Source: Ralstonia soli
GTDB taxonomy: Bacteria; Pseudomonadota; Gammaproteobacteria; Burkholderiales; Burkholderiaceae
DNA length: 64,000 bases
Assembly: GCF_023955655.1 (NCBI RefSeq)
Contig: NZ_JAMXHT010000001.1
Coordinates: 620,001 to 684,000 of the forward strand
Reading direction: 5' to 3'
Shown in pieces: positions 10,497 through 20,366 of this stretch (position 1 is its first letter; each line of letters begins with the position of its first letter). The translations under genes and the position numbers were made by a program. Under the pieces are notes generated by a model. It had not been told where the DNA came from. It saw only the letters and a program-made list of their open reading frames with translations, and made no database searches.

Positions 10497-10578
10497 CGGG
10501 GCACCTGTTTTTTCGACTTCAGACGCGCCGGCTGGTGAAGCACCAACCGGGCTATTGCTGGGAACATAAGGAAGAAAA

Positions 10579-10655
10579 TGGCAGGGGCGGAAGGATTCGA
10601 ACCTACGCATGCCGGAATCAAAATCCGGTGCCTTAACCAGCTTGGCGACGCCCCT
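10579..10655 (-). tRNA. tRNA-Gln (TTG anticodon)
   Basis: The minus strand folds as a complete tRNA with encoded CCA. The acceptor stem is AGGGGCG / CGCCCCT with discriminator G. The anticodon stem is CCGGA / TCCGG with loop TTTTGAT, placing TTG at positions 34-36. The T arm contains GGTTCGAATCC. The gene sits between ispE and prs in the same direction, an arrangement common in beta-proteobacteria, and is probably processed from the longer transcript. Confidence 0.96.
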
Positions 10656-10705
10656 ACACAACCGATCGGTTACTGCTTCCATTGCAGAAGCAATAACTGC
10701 AAACC

Positions 10706-11575
10706 TTACACAGCAAATCTTGCGAGCGGGTGATGCGCCAGACCTGCCGCACACCGACCTTCCCATTCGGAAGGCACCTGATCCGCTACCGCTTGCGCAT
10801 GCTCGACGTTGTCGAACGGAGCAAACACGCAGGCGCCGGATCCGGTCATTCTTGCCAGTGAACTGAATTGACGCAGCCACACAAGAGCTCGGGCGATTTC
10901 GCCGTATTTCCTTTCCGCCACCGCTTGCAGATCGTTGCGACCGTAAGCGAAAACAATTTGTTGGTCAGGAAAGTCCGTAATTATGGTGCGCGGCGTATCA
11001 CGTGTCAACCCTTCATCGGAAAAAATTGCGGGGGTGGGTACATGCACGCGTGGATGGATCACCACGAACGCGGCCGGGGGCAGCGTGACGGGGGTGAGTT
11101 CTTCGCCGATGCCCTCGGCGAAGGCGTTCTGGCCGAACACGAAGAAGGGTACGTCGGCGCCGAGTTTGAGGCCGAGCGCCATCAACGTCGTGCGGGGCAG
11201 GTCGAGGCCCCACAGGCGGTTGAGCGCGAGCAGCGTGGTGGCCGCGTCGGACGAGCCGCCGCCGATGCCGCCGCCCATCGGCAGGCGTTTCTCGATGGCG
11301 ATGTCGGCGCCGTAGGTGCAGCCTGTCTCGGCTTGCAGCAGGCGCGCGGCACGAATGGCGAGATCGTCGTCCGCCGGCACACCGGGGATGTCGGTGGTGC
11401 GCACGAGGCGGCCGTCGGTGCGGCGCGCGAAGTGCAGCGTGTCGCTCCAGTCGATCAACTGGAAGACCGTTTGCAGCAGGTGGTAGCCGTCGGGCCGGCG
11501 GCCGACCACGTGCAGAAAGAGATTGAGCTTGGCGGGCGCGGGGCAGTCGCGCAGCTCGACGGGCGAGGAAGACAT
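10706..11575 (-). CDS. ispE: 4-diphosphocytidyl-2-C-methyl-D-erythritol kinase
   Basis: A 289-residue GHMP kinase of the MEP isoprenoid pathway that phosphorylates CDP-ME at the 2-hydroxyl. Motif 1 is [12 protein letters not shown]. The glycine-rich ATP loop is [14 protein letters not shown], and the C-terminal motif is [11 protein letters not shown]. The ATG at 11575 is preferred; a GTG directly in front (11578) is possible. It is followed by tRNA-Gln and prs and preceded by lolB with a 15-base gap, indicating one operon. Confidence 0.96.
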   Translation of the reverse strand: MSSSPVELRDCPAPAKLNLFLHVVGRRPDGYHLLQTVFQLIDWSDTLHFARRTDGRLVRTTDIPGVPADDDLAIRAARLLQAETGCTYGADIAIEKRLPMGGGIGGGSSDAATTLLALNRLWGLDLPRTTLMALGLKLGADVPFFVFGQNAFAEGIGEELTPVTLPPAAFVVIHPRVHVPTPAIFSDEGLTRDTPRTIITDFPDQQIVFAYGRNDLQAVAERKYGEIARALVWLRQFSSLARMTGSGACVFAPFDNVEHAQAVADQVPSEWEGRCAAGLAHHPLARFAV

Positions 11576-11590
11576 CACGAAGCGATGGTG

Positions 11591-12226
11591 TTACTGGTCG
11601 AGCACGAGCCGCACAGAAAGCGGGCCGTTGGCGCCGTGCTGGCGGTCGAGGTCGAGCCGGCGGATGCGTGCCTTGGCGGCGTCACCGTTGTTGCTGTCAT
11701 CGCTCCAGGCGACGTAGCGCACGGTCCAGCCGTTCTGCTCGATGGTTTCGGGGCGTGATTGCGCGTCGCGTGCTACGCGGGCCGGTGTGCCTTGCGCGGG
11801 GCGGGCGCGCAGCCAGTCGCGCAGGCCTGACACCGGCAGCGAGAAGCCGAGCGCGTCCTGCATCAGCGTGTCGACTTCGGGCGCGCGCCGCGGTGGCTGG
11901 TTCGGTAGTTCGAGCGTGGCGCCCCGGTTGCTTTGACTGACGATGGCCAGCGTCTGCCCCAGCGGCGACATCAGTTCGAGTTGCACGTCGGGTCCGCGCT
12001 CGCGCCAGAGGAAGCTGCCGACGGCGCTTTGCTCGGCGTTGCCTTGCGTGTAGCGGGCCGAGAAACGACCTTGATAGCGCGTGACGGTGGCATCGGCGTC
12101 TTGCGTGCCGGCGAAGAGGTCGTTGGCCGGCCGCAAGCTCGCGCAGCCGGTGAACAGCGCGCAACCGGCGCCCAGCATTAGCACACTGAGCGCGCGCGAA
12201 CCCGCACGAAAGAACGGCATTGCCAT
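11591..12226 (-). CDS. lolB: Outer membrane lipoprotein receptor LolB
   Basis: A 211-residue lipoprotein that accepts lipoproteins from the LolA carrier and inserts them into the outer membrane. A hydrophobic signal ends in a lipobox, LFTGC, with the lipidated cysteine near residue 30. The LolB core appears as [10 protein letters not shown] and then [12 protein letters not shown]. The ATG at 12226 overlaps the stop codon of the upstream TPR gene by one base, supporting this start and translational coupling. The open frame continues upstream without supporting signals. Confidence 0.93.
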   Translation of the reverse strand: MAMPFFRAGSRALSVLMLGAGCALFTGCASLRPANDLFAGTQDADATVTRYQGRFSARYTQGNAEQSAVGSFLWRERGPDVQLELMSPLGQTLAIVSQSNRGATLELPNQPPRRAPEVDTLMQDALGFSLPVSGLRDWLRARPAQGTPARVARDAQSRPETIEQNGWTVRYVAWSDDSNNGDAAKARIRRLDLDRQHGANGPLSVRLVLDQ

Positions 12227-14163
12227 CAGTTTGCGCTCACGGGCGCGTTGGGAATCGGCTGGCCGAAGCGGCGCAGCGTGTCGCGCAGGGTGGCGTCGTT
12301 CACGTCGAGCTTGGCGGCTTCGGTCCAGATCTGGCGGGCATCGTCCTGCTTGCCCGATTGCCACAGCACTTCGCCCAGGTGGGCGCCGATCTCGGCTTGC
12401 GGGGCAGTGGACCATGCCTTGCGCAGGATGTCGGTGGCAGCGGGCAGATCGCCGCGACGGTATTTGACCCAGCCGAGGCTGTCGGCGATGTACGGATCAT
12501 CCGGCGCCAGCGACACGGCCTTCTCCAGCAACTCCTGCGCTTCCTGCAGGCGCACGTTGCGATCGGCCAGCGAGTAGCCGAGTGCGTTGTAGCCGATGGC
12601 CTGGCCGGGACGCAGGTCGATCACCTTGCGCAGCAGCGTTTCCATGTTGTCGTAGTGGCCGTCGTGCTCTTCGAGCATGGACAGCTGATACGTGTACTCG
12701 ACGTTGTCCGGGTCGTTCTTCAGCAACTCGTTGACGCGGGCGCGGGCGCGGCCATAGGCCTTGGCGTCCATCAGCATGCCGATCTCGGCCTGCCGGATGC
12801 CATCCATCAGGGCCTGGCGGCGCGGGCCGTCGGGGATGTCTTCGGAATCGGCGACGAGTTCGTCGAAGGTCTGTTGCGCCTCGTCGATGCGGCGCAGCTT
12901 GCCGAGCAACTGGCCGCGCTTGATGCCGGCGGCGAGCGCGGTCTGGCCATCGGCGTCGCCGTTGGCGGAACCGGTGATCTTGTCGACCCAGCCCAGTGCG
13001 CCTGCGTAGTCGTGCTTTTCCTCGGCCAACTGCGCGAGGCCCTGGTAGCCGGGCTCGGGGCTCAGTGTGGGCGACTTGGCGGTGGCCGCTACGTATTCCT
13101 TCAGGTAGCGCTCGGCGTCGTCGTACTGGCGCTGCTGCAGGTTCAGCAGGCCCAGCGCGAGCGTGATGCGCGCATCCTTGGGCGCGATCTTCTTGAGCGT
13201 TTCGAATTCGGCCCGTGCCTTGTCCTGCTGATTGCGCACGAGGTACATGCGGGCGAGCGCCAGGTGGCCATCGATGGACGCCGGCGCGGCTTTCAGGAAC
13301 GTGCGCAGGCCGGCGATGGCGGCATCGGGGTCACCGTCGGCGCGCAGCTCGGCGGCGAGGATGGCGGCATCTTCATAGCCGGGACGCAGCTTGAGCGCGG
13401 TGTCCAGTTCCGACAGCGCGCCGGGCAGATCCTTGGCGGCGACCTTGGCGCGCGCCAGGGCGAGGTGCGTTTCAGGGCGCTGCATGTCGTGCGCGGCGAT
13501 GTGCTGCAGCGCGGTCACGGCACCTTCGGGGTCGTTGCTCTTGGACATCTGTTGCTGCAATTGCAGCAGGGCATCGGCACGCTGACCGGGCGACACCTTG
13601 TTCAACTGCGCCTGCAGCATCGGTTCGACTTCCGACCACTGGCCGGTGGCCACCAGCAAGAGCTGCTGCACCTGACGCGCCGGCATGGAAGTCGGCGACA
13701 GCTCCACCCACAGGCGCGAGGCGGTCAGCGCTTGCGTGGGCGAGCGCGTCAGGAAGGCGATCTCGGTGGCGCGCTGGGCGAAGCGCGGGTCGCGCGTGTC
13801 CTGCGCGAGGCTGAGGTAGGTGCGATAGGCCGGCTCGACGAGTCCGCGCTGCAGCGACACTTCCGAGGCCAGCACGCGATACATGATGTCTGCCGAGAGC
13901 GGCACCGACGGCAAATCTTTGCGCTCCGAATTCAGCAGCCCGGCGCGCGGGCGCGAGCGCTCGATCTGGATGGCTGCGCGGCCTCCGGTGCCGCCCTCTT
14001 GCGCGGCCTGGGCGAGCAGCGTGCCTGCCGCCGCCGAGTGCGCCGCCCACGCCGGCAGACTGGCCAGCCCTCCTGCCACCAGCGCGGCCAACAGGGCCGC
14101 TCGGCTGCGCGGGAATCGCCGCGGGCGCTGCGTCGCAGGCGAACGGGAGAGGGCGTGAGGCAT
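12226..14163 (-). CDS. TPR-repeat secreted protein
   Basis: A 645-residue protein with a Sec signal peptide ([19 protein letters not shown], ending near residue 41). Tandem tetratricopeptide repeats fill most of the rest, for example [38 protein letters not shown] and [12 protein letters not shown]. These periplasmic TPR proteins occur upstream of lolB in many beta-proteobacteria, and the one-base TGATG overlap with lolB argues for coupled expression. By position, a role in outer-membrane assembly is plausible but unproven. It diverges from mutM with about 100 bases between starts. Confidence 0.85.
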   Translation of the reverse strand: MPHALSRSPATQRPRRFPRSRAALLAALVAGGLASLPAWAAHSAAAGTLLAQAAQEGGTGGRAAIQIERSRPRAGLLNSERKDLPSVPLSADIMYRVLASEVSLQRGLVEPAYRTYLSLAQDTRDPRFAQRATEIAFLTRSPTQALTASRLWVELSPTSMPARQVQQLLLVATGQWSEVEPMLQAQLNKVSPGQRADALLQLQQQMSKSNDPEGAVTALQHIAAHDMQRPETHLALARAKVAAKDLPGALSELDTALKLRPGYEDAAILAAELRADGDPDAAIAGLRTFLKAAPASIDGHLALARMYLVRNQQDKARAEFETLKKIAPKDARITLALGLLNLQQRQYDDAERYLKEYVAATAKSPTLSPEPGYQGLAQLAEEKHDYAGALGWVDKITGSANGDADGQTALAAGIKRGQLLGKLRRIDEAQQTFDELVADSEDIPDGPRRQALMDGIRQAEIGMLMDAKAYGRARARVNELLKNDPDNVEYTYQLSMLEEHDGHYDNMETLLRKVIDLRPGQAIGYNALGYSLADRNVRLQEAQELLEKAVSLAPDDPYIADSLGWVKYRRGDLPAATDILRKAWSTAPQAEIGAHLGEVLWQSGKQDDARQIWTEAAKLDVNDATLRDTLRRFGQPIPNAPVSAN

Positions 14164-14263
14164 GGTTTTGAAGCTCCGGAAGGGGTTCGAGGCATTGTAG
14201 CCTGACCGCTACAATCGCCCGCATCGTCAAAAAGATTGGAGCAGCACATGGGATGGAGGTTCG

Positions 14264-15127
14264 ATGCCTGAGTTGCCGGAGGTCGAAGTCACCCGCCTTG
14301 GTTTGCTTCCGCATCTGACGGGGCGACGTATCGTGCGCGCCGTGGTGCGCCACCACGGGCTGCGCTGGCCGATCGATCCGGCGCTGCCCGAGTTGCTCGC
14401 CGGCCTGACCGTCACGCGCCTGCTGCGCCGGGGCAAGTACCTGCTCGTCGAATGCATGCCCGAGGCCAATCATCCCGATGCGGTTGGCGGCTGGCTGCTG
14501 ATCCACCTCGGCATGACGGGCACTTTGCGCGTGCTGGAGACGCCCGTGCTGCCCGGCCCACACGATCACGTCGACATCGAACTGGCCGCCACAACCGGCG
14601 TGCCGATCACACTTCGCTACCGCGATCCGCGCCGTTTTGGCGCTGTGCTCTGGCATCCGGGCGATGAAGCTGGGCTGGCGGAGCACCCGCTGTTGCGCAA
14701 TCTGGGTATCGAACCGTTCGACACGCGTTTTGACGGCGACTGGATGTACACCCGCACGCGCGGGCGCCGCGTTGCCATCAAGTCGGCGCTGCTGGCGGGC
14801 GACATCGTGGTGGGCGTGGGCAATATCTATTGCTCGGAGAGCCTGTTTCGTGCCGGCATCCGGCCGACCACCGCTGCCGGCCGCATCAGCCGGCAGCGCT
14901 ATGCCGCGCTGGCCGAGGCGATTCGCGCCACGTTGGCCGACGCCATTTCCCGGGGCGGAAGTACCCTGCGCGACTTTGTCGGCTCGGACGGGCAGAGCGG
15001 CTACTTCCAGCTCGAGGCGTTCGTGTACGACCGCGCCGGTCTGCCATGCCGCGTGTGCAGCACACCGATCCGCCAGATCGTCCAGGGTCAGCGCTCCACG
15101 TTCTACTGCCCGACCTGCCAGCGCTGA
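14264..15127 (+). CDS. mutM: Formamidopyrimidine-DNA glycosylase
   Basis: The 287-residue base-excision enzyme removes 8-oxoguanine and formamidopyrimidines. The catalytic N terminus PELPEVE (Pro2, Glu3), RRGKYLL with the essential lysine, GVGNIYCSE, and the C-terminal four-cysteine zinc finger (CRVC ... CPTC) are all present. A GGAGGTTCG site precedes the ATG. mutY lies 2.3 kb downstream in the same direction; together they form the GO repair system, separated by a dynamin-like gene. Confidence 0.97.
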   Translation: MPELPEVEVTRLGLLPHLTGRRIVRAVVRHHGLRWPIDPALPELLAGLTVTRLLRRGKYLLVECMPEANHPDAVGGWLLIHLGMTGTLRVLETPVLPGPHDHVDIELAATTGVPITLRYRDPRRFGAVLWHPGDEAGLAEHPLLRNLGIEPFDTRFDGDWMYTRTRGRRVAIKSALLAGDIVVGVGNIYCSESLFRAGIRPTTAAGRISRQRYAALAEAIRATLADAISRGGSTLRDFVGSDGQSGYFQLEAFVYDRAGLPCRVCSTPIRQIVQGQRSTFYCPTCQR

Positions 15128-15406
15128 ACGGCCGGGGCCATCTGAAACCGCGCGCTGGAGCCATTCAGGCGCCATTTCGCAAGGGTTTCGAAGGGGGGTA
15201 TGGGACTGCCGATGGCATCCCGCAACACTTGGCTGCCTGGGCTGGGGCCACCGGCGGAAAGTTCTCCCGGAAGCTAGCGGTTCGCTGTATCGTTCCACCT
15301 AAATTTGTGCATTTCTGTGCCGTAATGGGCGGTAATGGCGATGCCGAGGGGCGCGCGCGCGTTTTTTGGGACGCGTGGTCGGGTCGCGCACACAAAAGAC
15401 AGAACG

Positions 15407-17350
15407 ATGAACAACACGCTGAGCACACAGTTCGAGCAGTACAGCGCCTGGCGCGCTTCGGTATTGCAGTCGGTGGGCGAGTTCCAGGACTGGCTGCAAG
15501 CCCAGGAACTGTACGACGCCCAGGCCGACATGCGCGCGCAGCGCATCCGCGGTGTCCTGCGCAGCGACAAGCTCAAGGTCGCCTTCATTGCCGAGTTCTC
15601 TCGCGGCAAGAGTGAGCTGATCAACGCCATCTTCTTTGCGGACTTTGGCCGCCGCATCCTGCCGTCGTCGGCGGGCCGGACCACGATGTGTCCGACCGAG
15701 CTGATGTACGACGAAAGCTACCCGCCGTCGATCCGCCTGCTGCCGATCGAGACGCGTCTGCACGATGCGTCGACCGCCGACTTCCGCGATGCCGGCAGCC
15801 ATTGGCTTTCGGTGCCGCTCGACCCGTCGTCGCCCGAGGGCATGCTCGATGCATTCCGCCACGTGGTGGAAACCGTGCGTGTGCCGAAGGAAGAGGCGGA
15901 GCAGCTCGGCCTGTACAACGACGCCGATCCGGACGCCTCCTTCTCGGTGGACGCCGCCGGCACGGTCGAAGTGTCGAAGTGGCGTCACGCGATCATCAAT
16001 TTCCCGCACCCCATGCTCCAGCAGGGGTTGGTGATCCTGGATACGCCGGGCCTGAACGCCATCGGTACCGAGCCGGAACTGACGCTGCGCTTGATTCCGG
16101 ATGCGCACGTCGTCGTGTTCGTGCTGGCCGCCGATGCCGGTGTGACCAAGAGCGACCTGGAACTGTGGCGCTCGCACGTGGGGGGCGGCCAGCGCAAGGG
16201 CTGCATCGCCGTGCTCAACAAGGTTGATGGCCTGTGGGATCCACTCAAGACCGAGCAGGAAATCGAGAACGAAGTCAGCCGCCAGATCATGACCACCGCG
16301 CAGGTGCTCGATATCGATGTCGAGCGCGTGTATCCGGTGTCGGCCCAGAAGGGGCTGCTGGCCAAGGTCAGCCACGACCGTGAACTGCTGGCCAAGAGCC
16401 GCCTGCTGGAACTGGAGTCGGTGCTGTCGGATCAGCTGATTCCGCAGCGCCGTGAAATCGTCACCGAGCAGGTGCAGCTGGCAGTGAAGGACATGGCCGC
16501 CGGCGCGCAGCAACTGCTGCAGATGCGCCGCCGCGACATCGTCGAGCAGTTGTTCGAGCTGCGCGGCCTGCGCGGCAAGAACCACACGATGGTCAAGCAC
16601 ATGCTGATGCGCGTGCAGGGCGAGAAGGACGAGTTCGAGCAGAGCATTGCCAAGTTCCAGGCGCTGCGCACGGTGTTCGGCCGCCACAGCGCGGAGATCA
16701 TCAAGAGCGTGCAGCTCAAGCAGATCCGCTCGACCATGCGCGAAGCGCGCGAGAAGATGAAGGAGCGCGTGTTCTCGCGCGGCCTGCGCGACGACATGGA
16801 CAAGCTCTTCGCCCATCTGACGGGTCTGGTGCGCGACGCCGCCGGCCGCATCGACCAGCTGCACCAGATGGTCGACGGCATGTACAAGAAGTTCAACACA
16901 GAGCACGGTTTCACGCTGTCGCCGCCGCTGCGCTTCCTGGGCACGCGCTACGACGCCGATCTGAAAGAGACGCTGCTGCTCGCGCACAACCATTTTGGCG
17001 CGTTCAGCTTCCTGACCCGCCCGAAGCCGCAGCTCGTGCACGGTGCGTTCTCGACGGTGGCCAGCCGCGTGCTGGATACCTTCCAGGACATGAACCGCGA
17101 TATCGAGATCTGGCTGAAGTCGGTCATGACGCCGCTCGAAGCGCAGGTGCGCGATCACCAGAAGCAACTGCGCAAGCGTGTCGACTCGATCGAACGCATC
17201 CACGAAGCCACCGATACGCTGGAAGCGCGCATTACCGAGCTCGAAGCGCTGCTCAATACGTTGGATGAGCGAAGCGGCACGATCGCCCAGTACACCGACC
17301 GCATCCTCGCGGCGGGGACGATCCTGGAGCGGGAGTCGTACGCGGCCTGA
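15407..17350 (+). CDS. Dynamin-like GTPase
   Basis: A 647-residue bacterial dynamin-family protein. The G1 motif is AEFSRGKSELIN near residue 67, with alanine where the P-loop usually starts with glycine. A threonine/TT switch segment (AGRTTMCPTEL), G3 DTPG (VILDTPGLNAIG) and G4 NKVD (AVLNKVDGLWD) follow. The C-terminal half is helical with probable coiled coils (QVRDHQKQLRKRVDSIERI), as in the stalk of dynamins. I chose the ATG at 15407 (MNNTLSTQ); an in-frame ATG at 15335 lacks a clear site. Bacterial dynamins remodel membranes, often as pairs, but no partner is present in this window. Confidence 0.85.
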   Translation: MNNTLSTQFEQYSAWRASVLQSVGEFQDWLQAQELYDAQADMRAQRIRGVLRSDKLKVAFIAEFSRGKSELINAIFFADFGRRILPSSAGRTTMCPTELMYDESYPPSIRLLPIETRLHDASTADFRDAGSHWLSVPLDPSSPEGMLDAFRHVVETVRVPKEEAEQLGLYNDADPDASFSVDAAGTVEVSKWRHAIINFPHPMLQQGLVILDTPGLNAIGTEPELTLRLIPDAHVVVFVLAADAGVTKSDLELWRSHVGGGQRKGCIAVLNKVDGLWDPLKTEQEIENEVSRQIMTTAQVLDIDVERVYPVSAQKGLLAKVSHDRELLAKSRLLELESVLSDQLIPQRREIVTEQVQLAVKDMAAGAQQLLQMRRRDIVEQLFELRGLRGKNHTMVKHMLMRVQGEKDEFEQSIAKFQALRTVFGRHSAEIIKSVQLKQIRSTMREAREKMKERVFSRGLRDDMDKLFAHLTGLVRDAAGRIDQLHQMVDGMYKKFNTEHGFTLSPPLRFLGTRYDADLKETLLLAHNHFGAFSFLTRPKPQLVHGAFSTVASRVLDTFQDMNRDIEIWLKSVMTPLEAQVRDHQKQLRKRVDSIERIHEATDTLEARITELEALLNTLDERSGTIAQYTDRILAAGTILERESYAA

Positions 17351-17367
17351 CACGCCCGCATGTTCGT

Positions 17368-17396
17368 GAAAAAGGCGCCTGGGGGCGCTTTTTTCG
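17368..17396 (+). terminator. Intrinsic terminator after the dynamin-like gene
   Basis: Stem AAAAAGGCGCC with GGCGC and six T on the other side (one G-T wobble), 17 bases past the stop codon. Confidence 0.75.
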
Positions 17397-17453
17397 TTCT
17401 GGTAGGATCGCCGCCGGCGCGCATCTTCCGTGCGCCGCTTCTTCATCACACGC

Positions 17454-18602
17454 ATGACCGCCACCCTACGCCGCACGCGCCGCGCCGCAACGCCTGCTCC
17501 TGCATTACCTGTGCTTCCCGACGATTTCGCCGTGCGCGTGATCGCATGGCAGCAGCGTCACGGCCGTCACCACCTGCCGTGGCAGAACACGGGCGACGCG
17601 TACCGCACGTGGCTCTCCGAGATCATGCTGCAGCAGACGCAGGTGAGTGCGGTGCTCGGTTACTACGCGCGCTTCATCGAGCGTTTCCCGACCGTGCAGG
17701 CCCTGGCTGCCGCACCGGCTGACGACGTGATGGCCGCATGGGCCGGCCTCGGCTACTACACGCGTGCGCGCAACTTGCATCGCTGCGCACAGATTGTCGT
17801 GGCCGAGCATGGCGGTATCTTCCCGCGTGATCCGGAAGTGTTGGCCTCGCTGCCCGGCATCGGCCGCTCGACCGCTGCGGCCATCGCCGCGTTTTCGTAT
17901 GGCGTGCGGGCGGCGATCCTCGACGGCAACGTCAAGCGTGTGTTTGCACGCGCATTCGGTATTGACGGCTTTCCCGGCGACAAGCGGGTGGAAGACGCCA
18001 TGTGGCGCATCGCCGAAGCCGTGTTGCCGCCGGCCGAGGGTATCCAGCCGTACACACAGGGCTTGATGGACCTTGGCGCCACCGTCTGTACGCGTGGCAA
18101 GCCCGCATGCCTGACGGGCGAGCGTGCTTGCCCGCTGGAATCGCTGTGCGAGGCGCGCAGTTCAGAGCGCGTGATGCAGTTGCCGGTGCCCCGCCCGCGC
18201 AAGGCGACGCCCGAGCGCGCAGCCACGCTCATCATCGCGCTGCATGGCGACGCGGTGCTGCTGCAACGGCGTCCGCAACGCGGCATCTGGGGCGGGTTGT
18301 GGTCGCTGCCGCTGGTGGGCGAGATGGACGACGCCCTCGACGCGCATCCGCTGGATGCGGCGACCGTGCGCCGTGCCGCGCAGGCCTATGGCGCCGTTTC
18401 GACCGTGGACATGGCCGGGGCGCTCACGCACACCTTCACGCATTTCCGCCTGCATATGCATCTGCTGCGCGCAGAGATCACCGCGCCTGCCGCGCTTGAT
18501 GACGACTGGCGCTGGATACCGCTCGCGCAGCTCAATTCAGTGGGATTGCCCGCGCCGGTGAAATTGGCGCTGGAGACGCTGGTGCAGCCGAGCCTGATTT
18601 AA
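17454..18602 (+). CDS. mutY: A/G-specific adenine glycosylase
   Basis: A 382-residue enzyme that removes adenine mispaired with 8-oxoguanine. The N-terminal helix-hairpin-helix domain shows LPWQNTGDAYRTWLSEIMLQQTQV, LPGIGRSTAAAI and the catalytic aspartate region ILDGNVKRV. The C-terminal half is the NUDIX-like 8-oxoG recognition domain. The iron-sulfur ligands are spaced C212-x6-C219-x6-C226-x5-C232, whereas the usual spacing is x6-x2-x5, so there is a 4-residue insertion. I prefer the ATG at 17454; a GTG at 17430 is in frame. The gene converges on the LON-domain gene. Confidence 0.95.
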   Translation: MTATLRRTRRAATPAPALPVLPDDFAVRVIAWQQRHGRHHLPWQNTGDAYRTWLSEIMLQQTQVSAVLGYYARFIERFPTVQALAAAPADDVMAAWAGLGYYTRARNLHRCAQIVVAEHGGIFPRDPEVLASLPGIGRSTAAAIAAFSYGVRAAILDGNVKRVFARAFGIDGFPGDKRVEDAMWRIAEAVLPPAEGIQPYTQGLMDLGATVCTRGKPACLTGERACPLESLCEARSSERVMQLPVPRPRKATPERAATLIIALHGDAVLLQRRPQRGIWGGLWSLPLVGEMDDALDAHPLDAATVRRAAQAYGAVSTVDMAGALTHTFTHFRLHMHLLRAEITAPAALDDDWRWIPLAQLNSVGLPAPVKLALETLVQPSLI

Positions 18603-18621
18603 CGCCAGCTCCGTCGACACT

Positions 18622-18640
18622 GCATCACAGGATGTGATGC
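18622..18640. other. Perfect hairpin at a convergent gene end
   Basis: An 8-bp perfect inverted repeat (GCATCACA / TGTGATGC, loop GGA) spans the last codons of the LON-domain gene, 20 bases past the mutY stop. No T-tract follows on either strand, so a role in termination is uncertain. Confidence 0.35.
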
Positions 18641-19278
18641 TGCTTCATGTAACGGTGGACGATCTCGATGCGCATGCCCGCGTCCATCAGTTCCATGAGT
18701 TTTTGCTTGGCCTTGAGCGGCACCGGCAGCAGTTCACACAGCCGGTTCGCGACCCAGCTCGGGCTCGTCCACTCGTAAGGTTCCGCGATCAGCAGGTTGC
18801 CGTCTTCGCGCGTGCCAAGCGTGGTGATGATGCGGCGCAGGGCACTTACGCAGTCGTCGAAGAGCTCGCCCTTGCAGTCTTGCACGTCGGCACCGATGGG
18901 CTCCACCGTGCCGCGCATCAGGCCGTTGGGCGCGCTCTCGAACGACAGCACCTTGAAGCGCTGCGTGCCGCGCACCTTGATCATCAGCAGGCCAAGCTGC
19001 TCCATGTCGCATTCGGTGATGTGCGCGATGCAGCCGACATCCACCGGCACGGTGGTGCTGTCCGTGGTGGCGACTTCGTTGCCGCGCTCGATCAGACATA
19101 CGCCAAACGGCGTCTGGTCGCGCAGGCAGGTGCGTACCATGTCCATGTAGCGGGCTTCAAAAATGCGCAGGGGGAGCAGGCCGCCGGGAAACAGCACCGT
19201 GTGCAGGGGAAACAGCGGCAGCTCGGTCGGCAGCGGCGGCAGCGGCGAGAACGGCGAGAGAGCGATGTCTTCTTGCAT
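18625..19278 (-). CDS. LON N-terminal (substrate-binding) domain protein
   Basis: A 217-residue stand-alone LON substrate-binding domain without the ATPase or protease parts. It begins ELPLFPLHTVLFPGGLLPLRIFEARY, the classic LON-domain opening, followed by GVCLI and RGTQRFKVLS. The C-terminal part is helical. The ATG at 19278 is preferred over a TTG at 19305. Such proteins are widespread in proteobacteria, and their function is not established. It is encoded about 100 bases downstream of rapZ on the same strand. Confidence 0.85.
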   Translation of the reverse strand: MQEDIALSPFSPLPPLPTELPLFPLHTVLFPGGLLPLRIFEARYMDMVRTCLRDQTPFGVCLIERGNEVATTDSTTVPVDVGCIAHITECDMEQLGLLMIKVRGTQRFKVLSFESAPNGLMRGTVEPIGADVQDCKGELFDDCVSALRRIITTLGTREDGNLLIAEPYEWTSPSWVANRLCELLPVPLKAKQKLMELMDAGMRIEIVHRYMKQHHIL

Positions 19279-19379
19279 GGACGGGCTTTGGGCAGGCGGC
19301 GGCAAGACTTTCGCGTGGCGCCGCGCAAGCCGTATCCAAGCAGAGTTGTCCGGCGCGTCGGTTGTGTCCGGCGCCCGGT

Positions 19380-20273
19380 TCAGCCGTCTACGGCCAATTC
19401 GCGGTGGCGGACTAACACATTACCATGCGCGCGGAAGTACGTGGCAAGCCGTTCGGCGATGTACACGGAGCGATGCTGACCACCCGTACAGCCGATTGCC
19501 ACGGTCAGGTAGCTGCGGTTGTCGGCAATGAAACTCGGCAGCCACTTTTCGACGTAGGCGCGGATGTCTTCGGCCATCGCCAGCACCATGGGCTGGCTTT
19601 GCAGGAAGTCGATGACGGGCTGGTCGCGGCCGGTGAGCGGGCGCAGTTGCGTGTCGTAGTACGGGTTGGGCAGCGAGCGCACGTCGAAGACGAGGTCGGC
19701 ATCCGTGGGCACACCGTGCTTGAAGCCGAAAGATTCGAACATCAACGTGATGTCGTGCGGCTCGTCGCTGATGAATTCCTTGATGTAGGCGCGCAGGGCG
19801 TTGGTGCGCAGCGTGCTCGTGTCGATGCGGTGCGCGGGGTCGGCCAGCGGGCTGAGCAGTTCGCGCTCCATCTCGATGGCCTCGACGAGCGAGGTGTCGA
19901 GGCCCTGGGCGGCGGCTTGAACGTTGGCGGTGGCATCGGGGCGGCCGTTGCGGATCGACAGCGGATGGCGCCGGCGCGTCTCGGAATAGCGCTGCACTAG
20001 GGCGTTCGTGCTGGCGGTCAGGAACAGCATGCGCACGTCGTGTTCCTTGCGCAGGACGGTGATCGTCTCGGGCACCTTGCGCAGCGACTCGCGGCTGCGG
20101 ATATCGGTGGCCACGCCCAGATGCGTGTACCCCTGATCCGCCAGATAGCGCGCCAGTTCGGGGATGAACTGCGCAGGCAGGTTGTCGACGCAGTAGTAGC
20201 CTGCGTCTTCGAGCACGTTCAGGGCGACCGATTTCCCTGAACCCGACATGCCAGTGATGAGAATGATCCGCAT
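19380..20273 (-). CDS. rapZ: RNase adapter protein / nucleotide-binding protein RapZ
   Basis: A 297-residue P-loop protein of the RapZ (YvcJ) family. The Walker A motif is [11 protein letters not shown] at residues 8-18, followed by YYCVDNLP. The C-terminal domain includes [18 protein letters not shown] and [12 protein letters not shown], all diagnostic. In E. coli RapZ guides RNase E to the glmZ sRNA and responds to glucosamine-6-phosphate; whether that holds in beta-proteobacteria is not known. It belongs to the rpoN-hpf-ptsN-hprK neighbourhood, with a small psiF gene inserted between hprK and rapZ. Confidence 0.95.
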   Translation of the reverse strand: MRIILITGMSGSGKSVALNVLEDAGYYCVDNLPAQFIPELARYLADQGYTHLGVATDIRSRESLRKVPETITVLRKEHDVRMLFLTASTNALVQRYSETRRRHPLSIRNGRPDATANVQAAAQGLDTSLVEAIEMERELLSPLADPAHRIDTSTLRTNALRAYIKEFISDEPHDITLMFESFGFKHGVPTDADLVFDVRSLPNPYYDTQLRPLTGRDQPVIDFLQSQPMVLAMAEDIRAYVEKWLPSFIADNRSYLTVAIGCTGGQHRSVYIAERLATYFRAHGNVLVRHRELAVDG

Positions 20274-20317
20274 CCCGCGAGGATAGCATTCCTCTGTGGC
20301 AAACCAGCGACCCTACA

Positions 20318-20343
20318 AAAAGGCGACCGCTCGGGTCGCCTTT
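20318..20343 (-). terminator. Intrinsic terminator after the psiF-like gene
   Basis: Stem AAAGGCGACC / GGTCGCCTTT with loop GCTCG. On the minus strand it ends in a U-rich tract, 24 bases past the psiF-like stop. Confidence 0.8.
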
Positions 20344-20366
20344 CGGGTGGTGCGCTAAGCGGAAGC

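Noticed and set aside
9546-10880. A longer prs reading frame of 444 residues
   Set aside because: The extension passes through the tRNA-Gln gene and has no homology; the ATG at 10496 gives the usual 316-residue enzyme.
12220-14205. A 661-residue plus-strand frame over the TPR gene
   Set aside because: It is exactly antisense to the TPR-repeat gene, shows no domain, and its composition is that of a shadow frame.
15299-17476. A 725-residue minus-strand frame over the dynamin-like gene
   Set aside because: The plus-strand gene has all GTPase motifs; the antisense frame has none and is rich in Arg, His and Gln.
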